From positions 1 through 64,000 of the forward strand of contig JACKII010000008.1 in NCBI GenBank assembly GCA_020638555.1: 64,000 nt of DNA, given 5' to 3'. This DNA is from Alphaproteobacteria bacterium (GTDB lineage: Bacteria; Pseudomonadota; Alphaproteobacteria; Bin95). Below, piece after piece: positions 35,101-42,854 of this stretch. Numbering within the stretch: position 1 is the first letter of the stretch; every line of letters begins with the position of its first letter. Made by a program: the position numbers and the translations under genes. Below the pieces are notes generated by a model that worked only from the letters and a program-made list of their open reading frames with translations, did no database searches and was not told where the DNA came from.

Positions 35101-35283
35101 GGCATGGCTCTCTGCTGCCGACCTCAGGTCGGCGAGCGCAAATAGCAGATTTCGGTCTTGCGCCGACAGACGGTCGATATCCAGCGTCACGGGCCGGGCC
35201 AGGAGCCGTTTCAGGAAACCGCCGGAGTGCTGATGCACCGAGAGGGTTACCCCCCGGTCGTCATAGGCGAAATCGAATGACAT
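32146..35283 (-). CDS. zorD: ZorD, SNF2-type helicase-nuclease of the Zorya defence system
   Basis: 1045 residues. An N-terminal region of about 480 residues, specific to the family, precedes a Swi2/Snf2 helicase core: Walker A in DEQGLGKTLQT (about residue 530), DEIQ box in VFDEIQALKN (about 663), LTGTPIEN, and motif VI in NDRVHRIGQ (about 946). ZorD is the cytoplasmic DNA-degrading effector of type I Zorya. The gene starts 6 bp after zorC and is last in the operon. The box II sequence DEIQ differs from the usual DEAH/DEGH but is seen in other Snf2 proteins. Assignment rests on helicase type, size and gene order. Confidence 0.88.
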   Translation of the reverse strand: MSFDFAYDDRGVTLSVHQHSGGFLKRLLARPVTLDIDRLSAQDRNLLFALADLRSAAESHADGLEIDAQRIRMSHDVVADLDSQTAATLGLPPLVDLIFQTDVEGVPGQAQFRLRHQWLRLGEKQVVRRIGSILKTSAGERRLPRWLLDAVRLAEGFEPGSDLHAHWEALARFRQALEPGFHQGTATASAHLEMTDFLRGLHVQLADSFSLQPTGSDDDPNFDVIPFSRKTLEDEDVGEDSGAVVAAMAELAGQPLQAFQARVRDRGALSAYRVGGGRYLVIDRAAAPALRVMAEMQHAPPQERRAFIQNPRQKITAAIEQDLRERGLLENLTAAQQEELVEQAAVPAFVETKEYSARVTGKTIYTGSPIVIEEGSGTTWLPEVFGETIAQMIRALPVAELEHIEEKIQQAISRNEQSVEYDGEHIAATPTTERAIRRQIQTLVAETGTGPDDPPEPPEPPEEPAPKGRVILDPKNNLEQVQWQAKVKPRQALVPVVVPVNVETPLKDHQVESFHWQVEAWAAGLPGVLNADEQGLGKTLQTIAFLAWLKAQMAAEGAQEKGPILVVAPTSLLENWEQEVDRHLASGGLGHLVRLYGSGIATYRRRGANGPDTLDGEEHLDLGFLREAVAKGRGHQYWVLTTYTTLTNYQHSLGSIRFSALVFDEIQALKNPGSLRALAGMAMHADFRIGLTGTPIENSTTDLWAILEQLEPGRILPLSEFRQRFNTPNEEDLQSLYRVVFEPNEALPPMAMRRLKEDVARDLPAKDRVLYPRLMPDRQAAAYEMAREKLASGTRGAALKMLHHIRSVSVHPAVTANDEPEAFISLSGRLTACFEILDAIRVRDERVLVFIEHIQMQYRFIELLKARYGLRHVDLINGSTPIHKRQDIVNRFQQHLEHDQGFDVLVLGPKAAGTGLTLTAATHVVHLSRWWNPAVEEQCNDRVHRIGQIHPVTIHIPMAIHGEFREHSFDCLLHSLMTRKRKLASSALWPMGDTGDDAEQLQKMLEEEAGSSATGDPVESAILNTFERDGSPLPEPSPNGGFRYA

Positions 35284-35289
35284 CGGGGC

Positions 35290-37329
35290 CTAGTTCCCGT
35301 GGATGAGTTCGAGAAGTTCGATGCCTTGGCTCCGGAGCCTTTGCCCCAAGTGTTCCACGGCGTTTTTTTCGCTGGAGGTCAGCATGCGTCGGTGGCCAAG
35401 GGCGTCGAGCGCGGACGACACTTTCGGAGAGATCAGGCGATATTGCTTTGCCAGATGCTCGAGTTCTTGAGCCTTTCGGTGCCACAAGGCCAACTCGGCC
35501 TCGGAGAGGTCGCGATTGAATATCGGCCCGACAAAGGCCTTGAGGCTGACGAATTCATCATCGCGGTTTCGATTGCGATCAATGGCCCGGGCAATATTCG
35601 CCCGTTCGGACGGGTTGACCCACGCTTGGGCCCGGACCTTTTCCAGTGCGTCGCGAACCGCGCCAGCCCTGTCACCGTTGAGGATCATGCGCCGCCAAAG
35701 GTCTTTGGCTTCTTCGTTGATGGCTCGGGCCGAAAACGGCGGCGGCGCAGTCCAGTCCGCCGCCTGCCTGGGCTGCGCGCCGGGTGCGGGTGGCGTGTTG
35801 GTTCCCCGTTGCTCCGGCGGTCGGGGCGGACGGTTGTGATCGCCGGTACTGGGCGCGCGCGTGCGCGAGAGGATGTCTCCCCGGGGTTCATTCTGTCGGG
35901 ATAGGGTTCCCGGAAGGGATGGTTGGGGGGAAGGGGCGCTAGCGCCCCTGGCCCGGGCATTTTGCGGCACACGCCGGCGCGGTGGCCTGCCGGACATCGG
36001 CGTCCTGGAGTTGATGGATTCCCGGACCCATTCGGACCACACCCGGATCGAGTTGTGGGGTCTCGACCAGGGCGACAGGAGCCTGACATCGGCGTCGCAG
36101 TCATAGGACGGCTGAAACAATTGCGGCGCGGCGGGATCGTCGCTGTTGAAGATGTGGGTCCGGTAGTTGTGGCAGCCATCGACGACGATTTTGCTGCCGA
36201 TCTTCATGAGCAGGATCGAGGTGTCGGAGCGCGCGCCACCCGCGGTCTGCCGCGCAAACCGCCCAGAATACATCATCGCGCCATTGCGGATTAACTGGTT
36301 GCGAGCGTGTCGCTCGGCGCTGGGGCAGAAGGCGACCCAGGCCTGCTCGATCAACCCTTCGTCATACAAGAGGAGCCAAAAATCCCTGCGGGGCGGAAAT
36401 TGGTGATTTTTTTGAGTCGCATCCACCACCGACAGGAAAAATCGCAGGTCCTCGCGGGTCAGCCAGCGGAAGATCACGGCCATGTGATCCTCCCGCACCC
36501 CAAGCCACAGGGAGCGGTTGGTGCGCGGATCGCTGAACTGGCCGATCATCCGCTCGGTGATCGACCCGCGGAACGCATCGGTCGGTTGCCGCTTCAGCCA
36601 GTGGCCGAGCACGGCCTCGATGACCTGGGTCGAGCCCGACTGTTTGCGTGTGCCCGGCTTCGGATGAAGCCAGGCGAACAGATGGTTCAGCCCTTGCTCC
36701 GTGTTCAGGTGGGGGCGCAAGCGCCCGACAAAGGTCTCGTGGACATGATCCATCAGGCCCGTTGCGTGCGGGTCGGCAAAGCCCTGGTCCCGCAATTGTT
36801 GCCATGGGCTCTCCATGCCCAGCATTGCCTCGGCGATGGCGGCGTGGGCGGTCCGGCCGTCGAACAGCGAGGGATAGTGCCGTACCATTGCCTGCCATCT
36901 GGCATTGAGCAGATGCAACTGGGCGCCAATCCTTTGTCCAAGCGCCAGGCTATGGCGCGCGCCGGGTTGATAGCTTGCGATGTAGATTGAGACCATCGCA
37001 TTGAAAAAGCTGGCATGGGTGGTGACGGCCAACTCGTTATAAGCGAAATACAGGATATCGGTCACATCTGGCCGGCCCCGGAAATTGGGGTTGAACGCTA
37101 CCCTGAGTGCCCGGAGGACGAAGGACAGTTTCACGTCGCGCCAGTCATCGCGCTCCAACAATTCCCGCATTTCCGCAATGATCCGCTCATGATCGCGTTC
37201 CGGCGGGTCGGGCACCACATCGGGCCAGCGGGTGTGCACGCGGTTCGCGGCGGCTGCGAGCCGCGTGAGGTCGGGTGGGGGCGCCGATGGCAAATGGCGA
37301 ACCGCCTTGAGGGCATCGTCAAGGCTCAC
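35290..37329 (-). CDS. zorC: ZorC, EH_signature protein of the type I Zorya system
   Basis: 679 residues starting at a GTG that overlaps the zorB stop (GTGA). Residues 1-440 form the conserved part (LSFVLRALRVAFNPNFRGRP, WLGVREDHMAVIFRWLTRED, KIVVDGCHNYRTHIF). A proline-, arginine- and serine-rich linker of about 95 residues (441-535) follows, then a C-terminal helical domain. ZorC is the DNA-binding cytosolic component that works with ZorD downstream of the ZorAB membrane motor. The protein is longer than I expect for ZorC (about 560 residues), and the linker explains the difference. Confidence 0.85.
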   Translation of the reverse strand: MSLDDALKAVRHLPSAPPPDLTRLAAAANRVHTRWPDVVPDPPERDHERIIAEMRELLERDDWRDVKLSFVLRALRVAFNPNFRGRPDVTDILYFAYNELAVTTHASFFNAMVSIYIASYQPGARHSLALGQRIGAQLHLLNARWQAMVRHYPSLFDGRTAHAAIAEAMLGMESPWQQLRDQGFADPHATGLMDHVHETFVGRLRPHLNTEQGLNHLFAWLHPKPGTRKQSGSTQVIEAVLGHWLKRQPTDAFRGSITERMIGQFSDPRTNRSLWLGVREDHMAVIFRWLTREDLRFFLSVVDATQKNHQFPPRRDFWLLLYDEGLIEQAWVAFCPSAERHARNQLIRNGAMMYSGRFARQTAGGARSDTSILLMKIGSKIVVDGCHNYRTHIFNSDDPAAPQLFQPSYDCDADVRLLSPWSRPHNSIRVWSEWVRESINSRTPMSGRPPRRRVPQNARARGASAPSPQPSLPGTLSRQNEPRGDILSRTRAPSTGDHNRPPRPPEQRGTNTPPAPGAQPRQAADWTAPPPFSARAINEEAKDLWRRMILNGDRAGAVRDALEKVRAQAWVNPSERANIARAIDRNRNRDDEFVSLKAFVGPIFNRDLSEAELALWHRKAQELEHLAKQYRLISPKVSSALDALGHRRMLTSSEKNAVEHLGQRLRSQGIELLELIHGN

Positions 37330-38354
37330 GGGCCGGCCCGCACTTTCTCCACGACGAGCCGCAGCCCATCCCGGATCTGCTGCTGAATTTGCTCCACCTG
37401 CTCGCGGTCACGGGGAGTGTACATGATCAGACGCAGGTCGATGCGCCGGTTCTCGGCGCGTCCCGCCGCCAAAATGTTGGATGCGATCGGCCGCATCTCG
37501 CCATAGCCTGCCACCGAGATCACCGGTTGGCCTCGCATGTTGTGGAACGACAGCAGGTCCGGTTGGCCCGCCAACATGGTCAAGAAGGCATTGTTGGCGC
37601 GGTCCGTCGACAGCCCGATATTGAACTCGTTCGTGCCGATCGAATCGGTATGGCCCTCGATCTGCACCGCCTCGATGACGATACCATGAGGGTTGCAGGC
37701 CGCGTAGTTCACCTGCCGCTGGTTGACCGTGAAGCAGGCGATGGCCTCCGTAATCAATTCGCCCAGCCGGTGGATGACCGCCTTCTTCTCCGGCAACAGG
37801 GTGCGCGAGCCGCTGGCGAACAGGCCCTCGCCGGTGAAGCGAAGGGCATCGTTTTCCGGGCTGATCTCGACCAGAATGTTGTCGCGGAATTCGATCTTCA
37901 GCGCCTTCTCGATCTGTTGCAGGATTTCAGCCCGCCGCGCCTGGGCCGTGATAATGTATTGCTCCAGCGGGTTCTGTTCCTCCAGTTGCCGCCGCAATTC
38001 CCGGATTTCGGCGAGCAAAGCGGCGATGCGGACATCCTTCTCGCGGATTTGGTCTTGCAGTCTGACATTGCGCTCGTTCAGGGCGGCGATGTGCGAGTGC
38101 AGCGATAGGACCTCCTGCCGCAAGCGCGTGAGTTCGGCTACCAGCCCATCTCGCTCGGCCTCCAGTGTTTTGTATCGCTGGCGCAAAGCTTCGTGCTCGG
38201 GACGTGGCACCGTATCGGTGTCGGTGAAACGCACGGCGAAAAACGCCAGCAGGATCATCAAAATGAAGAGGAAGGACACCGTCATGTCCGTCATCGGGAC
38301 GAAGACGGACTCTTCCTCTTCCTGGTCTCGACTGGTGCGACGCAGATGGCGCAT
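37326..38354 (-). CDS. zorB: ZorB, MotB-like stator with OmpA domain
   Basis: 342 residues. A short cytosolic N-terminus is followed by one transmembrane helix with the MotB-type proton-relay Asp23 (FVPMTDMTVSFLFILMILLA). A coiled coil at about 50-115 and an OmpA-like peptidoglycan-binding domain (VQIEGHTDSIGTNEFNIGLS; NRRIDLRLIMY) follow. With ZorA it forms the ion-driven motor anchored to the cell wall that senses phage attack. The start shares one base with the zorA stop (TGATG). Confidence 0.92.
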   Translation of the reverse strand: MRHLRRTSRDQEEEESVFVPMTDMTVSFLFILMILLAFFAVRFTDTDTVPRPEHEALRQRYKTLEAERDGLVAELTRLRQEVLSLHSHIAALNERNVRLQDQIREKDVRIAALLAEIRELRRQLEEQNPLEQYIITAQARRAEILQQIEKALKIEFRDNILVEISPENDALRFTGEGLFASGSRTLLPEKKAVIHRLGELITEAIACFTVNQRQVNYAACNPHGIVIEAVQIEGHTDSIGTNEFNIGLSTDRANNAFLTMLAGQPDLLSFHNMRGQPVISVAGYGEMRPIASNILAAGRAENRRIDLRLIMYTPRDREQVEQIQQQIRDGLRLVVEKVRAGP

Positions 38355-40390
38355 CAGCGACGGGCCCGGGATTGCGGTACAAAGGTTTCGGCCTGCTCGA
38401 CGATTTCGCGCAGTTTGTCGAGTGCCGGTGTCAGCGTATCCTGCAATTTGCCAACATGGTCGCGCAGCGCGTGCAGCGATCCGCTCACCTGCCGTTCATA
38501 CTGTTCAAAGGCCTTGCCCAGCTTTTCATCGAGGTCGTCCAGGCGTTCGCCCTGGCCCCGCAACCCCTCCGTCAACTGCTGAACGCCGGCAAGGGCATGC
38601 TGGATCGCCTGCCGCTTGTCGGAGAGGATGGCGCTCGCGCTTTCAAGCGCGTCATGCGCTGACCGCATGGTGCTTGCCATGCTCTCCGCCGTTTGACGGG
38701 TGCTGGTCTCAAGCCTTTGCACCGCGCCGCCGAGCCCCTCGACCGACGTGCGAATGGGCGCCGCGGCAGAGGCCATGTCCTGGCTGGCATTGCGGAAGGT
38801 GTTGGCCGCGACAACCGTGGAATCGGCTCCCGTCTTGATGCCGTCGGCCAGGCGGCGGAATTCCGTGACACCGCCCGACAATTCCCGGTTGAGCGTCTCG
38901 AATTTCGCCCCGATGCCGTCCAGCGGCGTCAGCAGGTCCTTCGCGAGCCTTTCCGCCATGTCGTTCGACGCAGCCGTGATCCGCTCGGCGGTCGCGCCGA
39001 AGGTTCCAAGCACCTGCTCGCCGGCCGCCGCAACCGCACCGCTGGCGGCATCGCCGGATGTTTTCATCTGGTCTTCGACGTGACGAGCGCCCGCCTCGGC
39101 CGCGTTGGCGACCTCGCTGCGGAACGCCTCCGCGGCGCCGCGCATTTCGGTGGCCGCCTCTTTAACGGCATCCGCCCCCCGGGCTGTGTTGTCCCGGATG
39201 TCCTCCAGGGTGGAGGTCATGGAGGCGATCAGCTTGTCGGCGCCCTGCTGGAACACTTCGCCGGTTCTGGCGGCGCTGGTCTCGGTGTTCGTGCGGATGT
39301 TGTCCAGGGTTGTCGCCAGCGACGCTATCGAAGCCAGCAGTTGCTGGTTCATGCTGTCCGAACTTTGATCCATGCGCGCTGCCAGTTCCCCGATCTTTAT
39401 TCCCGCTCCCTCGATGCTGGTGCTGGCATTCGCCAGGGCGGTGGCAACGTCGGTGGAGAATTTGTTGGCGAGATCGCTCGCCATCGTACTGACGCCTTCG
39501 GTGCCGGCGTTGGTGACCCTTTCGACCATCGGCTGCAAGGCATTCGCGACCGAGGTGGCAATGGTCTTGGGCAGTTCCTCGCGCAGCGGCCGGCCCAATT
39601 CGGCGACCAGTTCCATGCCGATCGAGCGGAAATGCTCTTTCTGCTCTTGGGTTGCCCTCAACTGATCGACGGCAATGTCCTCGGCGGAGATGAATTGCAG
39701 CAGGAACTCGACCCGCGAACAGAGCGTGTGTATCTGCTGTTCGACCCAGCCGAGGCCGATCCGCAGCACGATGGTGAAGACGATGGAACAGAACAACCCG
39801 GTCAGAGACATGATGAATTTGGCGGATGCGGTCGTCAGCAGGTTGTCCAGGCTGCGCCGCAGGTCGTCCGGGTCGCCGCTGCCGACATCCATCACGCTCA
39901 GGGCGGCGATGAGGCCGAGAAAGGTCAGGAACAGGCCGCCGGTGACAAACAGGCCCGGCACGATCCGCCAGAACCCGGGGCCGTATCCAAGATCTTCCTG
40001 GTTGAAGAAGGTGGAGGGACGCACCGAGTTCCTTAAGTGTTGGGCCTCGCCCTCGCCATAGGGCACAAGGGTTTCCCGATATTCCTGCCAGGCGGCGACA
40101 AGGGTGCGGTGCTGTTTCTGGTGTTTGCGCGCGTCGATTTGCGGATCGATATCGATCACGCCTGCCGTGAACGACTGCGGGGTCGCGTAGCTATCGATAA
40201 TTCCGATCAGCCATCGCAACGCCCTGATCCGATGGTGAATTTGCCAAAGGTAGCGGCCGGTGCAAACCAACAAGACGAGGACAAGGAGGAAGGCAATAAG
40301 TCCAGGAAAGTATTCTTGCGTGAGTTGCCCCGCAACGCCCAAAATCGCGTCCCGAACGCCGACACCCAAATTGATCAGAAATGACATCAT
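38354..40390 (-). CDS. zorA: ZorA, MotA/ExbB-like motor protein with long intracellular tail
   Basis: 678 residues. Three membrane segments lie at about 28-49, 142-165 and 188-213; the last two with the flanking loops make the MotA/TolQ/ExbB core (GLFLTFLGLIAAL; AKFIMSLTGLFCSIVFTIVL). Residues 220-678 are an uninterrupted helical tail rich in Ala, Thr, Glu and Asp, like the tail that carries the signal into the cytoplasm in Zorya. The ATG at 40390, with a second ATG just after it, was preferred over the longer frame to 40552 because the extra residues do not look coding. First gene of the operon. Confidence 0.9.
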   Translation of the reverse strand: MMSFLINLGVGVRDAILGVAGQLTQEYFPGLIAFLLVLVLLVCTGRYLWQIHHRIRALRWLIGIIDSYATPQSFTAGVIDIDPQIDARKHQKQHRTLVAAWQEYRETLVPYGEGEAQHLRNSVRPSTFFNQEDLGYGPGFWRIVPGLFVTGGLFLTFLGLIAALSVMDVGSGDPDDLRRSLDNLLTTASAKFIMSLTGLFCSIVFTIVLRIGLGWVEQQIHTLCSRVEFLLQFISAEDIAVDQLRATQEQKEHFRSIGMELVAELGRPLREELPKTIATSVANALQPMVERVTNAGTEGVSTMASDLANKFSTDVATALANASTSIEGAGIKIGELAARMDQSSDSMNQQLLASIASLATTLDNIRTNTETSAARTGEVFQQGADKLIASMTSTLEDIRDNTARGADAVKEAATEMRGAAEAFRSEVANAAEAGARHVEDQMKTSGDAASGAVAAAGEQVLGTFGATAERITAASNDMAERLAKDLLTPLDGIGAKFETLNRELSGGVTEFRRLADGIKTGADSTVVAANTFRNASQDMASAAAPIRTSVEGLGGAVQRLETSTRQTAESMASTMRSAHDALESASAILSDKRQAIQHALAGVQQLTEGLRGQGERLDDLDEKLGKAFEQYERQVSGSLHALRDHVGKLQDTLTPALDKLREIVEQAETFVPQSRARR

Positions 40391-40738
40391 GTATTGGGGC
40401 GCCCCCTCTCGCCCATCCTCGACGCGAGCGGCTTTCTGCCCGCCGCCAGCATATCCGCGCTGAACCCCGTCGATAAGTCGGAACCAAAATCCTTTATATA
40501 ACCAAATGTTGTCATCGCAACCCGTGATCAGCTTCGACGCAAGCGTGAACAACTCTCAGCGGCCAACCCGCCGACACCGTCCGGGCATATAGCCCTTAGG
40601 GGTGGGTTCCGATTTTCAAAAAGCCAATAAGAATTCATATTTATGTTTGGACATTAAAATAAAAAAGATACAAATATGAATATATACCCAAAAATTACTT
40701 GAAATATAAGGGGCTGGATATTATAATGTGAGAAAATA
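40391..40738. promoter_or_regulatory. Upstream region of zorA with a sharply AT-rich block
   Basis: 348 bp with no supported gene. From about 40600 to 40740 the GC content drops to roughly a quarter to a third, far below the flanking genes, with runs such as AAAATAAAAAAGATACAAAT. The zorA promoter is expected here. Such blocks often attract H-NS/MucR-like silencers, which would fit control of a costly defence system, but no specific site was recognised. Confidence 0.5.
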
Positions 40739-41107
40739 TTAAATGGATTCCTCATCCGAAAATTGTGCGCCCCCGAGAGCGTCGGCCGGCTCGTCCCACA
40801 CCGGCGGCATCGGCCGCATGGCGGACTTCAGAGGCAACCCCTCCGGCTGGCGTCCTGCCAGGATGGCCGCGACCAGGTCGGGCGCCGGCAGGGTGAGGCG
40901 GAACACCCGGCAGAGACAGGGCCGGTTGATGCCCTCGGCCCGGGCGAGTTCGGTGAGGCTGGCATAGTGCCCGTCTTTGAGCAGGCGCTTCCAGCGTTGG
41001 GCAGGGGCCGGCTCGGCCCTGCCGCCGGACGGGACCATGACCTTGCGGCCGCCGCGCTCCGACACCCGGAACGGCACGCTGACGGTGAGGGCAGGGGCGT
41101 CCGTCAT
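40739..41107 (-). CDS. Small HTH-like protein of recombinase-associated elements
   Basis: 122 residues. The segments VPFRVSERGGRKVMVP, RWKRLLKDGHYASLTELARA, EGINRPCLCRVFRLTLPAPD and LVAAILAGRQPEGLPLKSAM match a small protein commonly found right after a large serine recombinase in alphaproteobacterial integrated elements. The central part reads as a helix-turn-helix. It is coupled by ATGA to the recombinase tail at 41104-41208. It probably cooperated with that recombinase; its present role is unknown. The frame is intact. Confidence 0.7.
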   Translation of the reverse strand: MTDAPALTVSVPFRVSERGGRKVMVPSGGRAEPAPAQRWKRLLKDGHYASLTELARAEGINRPCLCRVFRLTLPAPDLVAAILAGRQPEGLPLKSAMRPMPPVWDEPADALGGAQFSDEESI

Positions 41108-41208
41108 GCGGCCGCGCTCTCGGCCATACCGGTCTCGTGCGCCGGCCGCGCCTGTTCTGCCGGAAACAACTCGTCCCAGAGCGGCTCGGAAGTCCGGGAC
41201 ATGATGCT
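41104..41208 (-). pseudogene. C-terminal scrap of a serine recombinase
   Basis: The minus strand reads SEPLWDELFPAEQAR and then diverges to HETGMAESAAA before a TGA that overlaps the next start. Large serine recombinases of these elements end with a W-x-x-L-x-P-x-E-Q-A-R-I-x-x-L-L-V-E-R motif, so the LLVERV part appears deleted and the rest of the gene is absent. The junction to the partner gene is preserved. Confidence 0.5.
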
Positions 41209-41273
41209 GGAAGCGGTTAAGAAGCGCTTCAGCGCGATCCGGGCGCCGCGCTGTATTCTACCGCGTTTCTCAA

Positions 41274-41420
41274 CTAAAGGTTCAGGTAACGGAACTCGGC
41301 CGTCGGTTCGAACGACAACGCCACAATCGCCAGAATCAATGCCGCATACCAGAGCGCGCAAACGCCGATGGCCATGGGGCGCGGCAGGTGGTGCGAAAGA
41401 AAGCCAAAAATATTGTACAT
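41274..41420 (-). CDS. 48-residue single-span membrane protein, DltX-like
   Basis: Encodes MYNIFGFLSHHLPRPMAIGV then a hydrophobic helix (ALWYAALILAIVALSF) and the tail EPTAEFRYLNL. Its ATG overlaps the stop of the MBOAT gene (TAATG). DltX of D-alanylation operons is also about 50 residues with one helix and a conserved aromatic C-terminal motif of the form F-x-Y-x-x-F that acts with the MBOAT enzyme DltB; F-R-Y-L-N-L is a near match. I infer it is the MBOAT partner that carries the acyl group across the membrane. Confidence 0.6.
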   Translation of the reverse strand: MYNIFGFLSHHLPRPMAIGVCALWYAALILAIVALSFEPTAEFRYLNL

Positions 41421-42580
41421 TATAGCCACCAGTACACGAAGATCGTGCCATAAACATCGAGCGCATCCGCGAATGTCGGCTCGCGAACGATCACGAAGCT
41501 CAGCCAGACAAAATGCACGGTCAGAAGGATGCAGAACGCATCTCGGAACGGCCGGAGTATAGGACTACGGATCGCAATGCCCCGACGGTCCTGAAAATTG
41601 TTCACGGCAGACCAGATCATCGTCGCGACGCCGTGAATCGCACCCCAGACCAGATATCGGAGGGATATTTCGTGCCAGACGCCGATGAACACCATGGTGC
41701 CAAAAATCGCAGCATACTGGTTGCGAGATAGCGCGAAGACCAGCGAGAACACGTGTTCCCGGGCAAAGCTGGTGAGCGATATATGCCAGTTGCGCCAGAA
41801 CTCGGAAATGTTCGTGGCAAGGTAAGGCCAGTTGAAATTCTCCATGACCTTGTAGCCAAGCAACAATGCGAAGCCGATTGCCACATCGGAGAAACCCGAG
41901 AACTGAAAATACAGATTCAATCCGCGGATGACCATGTCGAGATATGTGGCCAGTGCGGCATTGGTCTCGTGCAAAGCGGCAACGTGGGAGGCGAGAACCC
42001 CTTCGATCAGATAATTGCCGAGAATGACGATTTTCGCATAGCCATAGACCATGCGTTGCAGCCCGAGGGAGATATTGTTGGCGTCCCAGCGCTTGTATTT
42101 CAGATCATTGAAAAAGGCAGGGAACCGATGGATCGGGCCGACAACAATGGTCGGCAGAAAAAATTGGTAAAGAAAGAAATGATCGAGGCGGTGCGGCTCC
42201 AGCGCGCCCTTGTACTGGTCGATGATGTAACATAGAAAGCGAATGGTATAGTAGGCCATGCCTAATGGCATGACGACGTCTCGGACGACGCCAGGCTCCA
42301 TATCCGTGCTGGGCGATACCCATTTGAATCCCAGCAACACGGCAATCACCAAACCGCCCGCCGCCACGGCCCGCCATCCCGGCAAGGGATTGGCATTGCA
42401 CAGGAAATAGACCGCTGTGGTTAAGCCCCCCAGCGCCACGGCAGACGTAGGCGAATGGATTGCCAGAAAGGCCAGCGTGACCGCGCCGAGAAAGATGTCC
42501 CGCCATTGCCGGGGGAAGAGCCAGTAGAGCGAGGCCACGCCGAACATCCAGGCCAGCCATTCCGCGGACAGAAAATGCAC
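41420..42580 (-). CDS. MBOAT-family O-acyltransferase, DltB/AlgI-like
   Basis: 386 residues with about ten hydrophobic helices. MBOAT landmarks are GPIHRFPAFFNDL, FSGFSDVAIGFALLLGY, the WRNWHISL motif, and the catalytic His in IGVWHEISLRYLVWG. Such enzymes move acyl or aminoacyl groups to extracellular sugars or polymers. Upstream on the same strand are an SGNH protein and an AMP-ligase with carrier domain, so the acyl donor is probably a carrier-bound thioester. Downstream is the coupled 48-residue DltX-like protein. The acceptor is unknown. Confidence 0.88.
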   Translation of the reverse strand: MHFLSAEWLAWMFGVASLYWLFPRQWRDIFLGAVTLAFLAIHSPTSAVALGGLTTAVYFLCNANPLPGWRAVAAGGLVIAVLLGFKWVSPSTDMEPGVVRDVVMPLGMAYYTIRFLCYIIDQYKGALEPHRLDHFFLYQFFLPTIVVGPIHRFPAFFNDLKYKRWDANNISLGLQRMVYGYAKIVILGNYLIEGVLASHVAALHETNAALATYLDMVIRGLNLYFQFSGFSDVAIGFALLLGYKVMENFNWPYLATNISEFWRNWHISLTSFAREHVFSLVFALSRNQYAAIFGTMVFIGVWHEISLRYLVWGAIHGVATMIWSAVNNFQDRRGIAIRSPILRPFRDAFCILLTVHFVWLSFVIVREPTFADALDVYGTIFVYWWL

Positions 42581-42688
42581 GCTATCCCCCCGTCCGCCAG
42601 CGCATGGCCTGGCACTGGGCTACGGTTCGAATTGGGCGCAGGCGCCGTATCCGTCGCTGTTCCCTGGCTATAAAACGCTGAGCCACCA

Positions 42689-42817
42689 CTAAATCGCCAA
42701 GCCCGGCAGGCTGACGCCGGCGAGCCATAGGCCGACAACAGCCACCCCCACGCCGCCGATCAGGATTATGGTGAGGAACCACACGACAAGGGGTGGCGCT
42801 TCCGGTGGCTTGCTCAT
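42689..42817 (-). CDS. 42-residue single-span membrane protein
   Basis: Reads MSKPPEAPPLVVWFLTIILI then GGVGVAVVGLWLAGVSLPGL and AI. One long hydrophobic helix follows a proline-rich N-terminus. It lies between the AMP-ligase and MBOAT genes on the same strand, 37 bp after the ligase stop. I do not know the family. Its location and composition suggest a small subunit of the MBOAT complex, but it could be a chance frame. Confidence 0.5.
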   Translation of the reverse strand: MSKPPEAPPLVVWFLTIILIGGVGVAVVGLWLAGVSLPGLAI

Positions 42818-42854
42818 TGCAGGCATCCCATTACGTCCGACCGGAGCAATCGCA

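Noticed and set aside
32146..35283. Reading the helicase as a stand-alone Snf2 chromatin-type or restriction helicase
   Set aside because: The strict gene order with MotA-like, MotB-like and EH_signature genes makes ZorD the far better explanation.
38354..40390. Reading the MotA-like protein as a methyl-accepting chemotaxis protein because of its long helical tail
   Set aside because: It has a MotA/ExbB membrane core and no chemoreceptor hairpin motif, and it is coupled to a MotB/OmpA gene.
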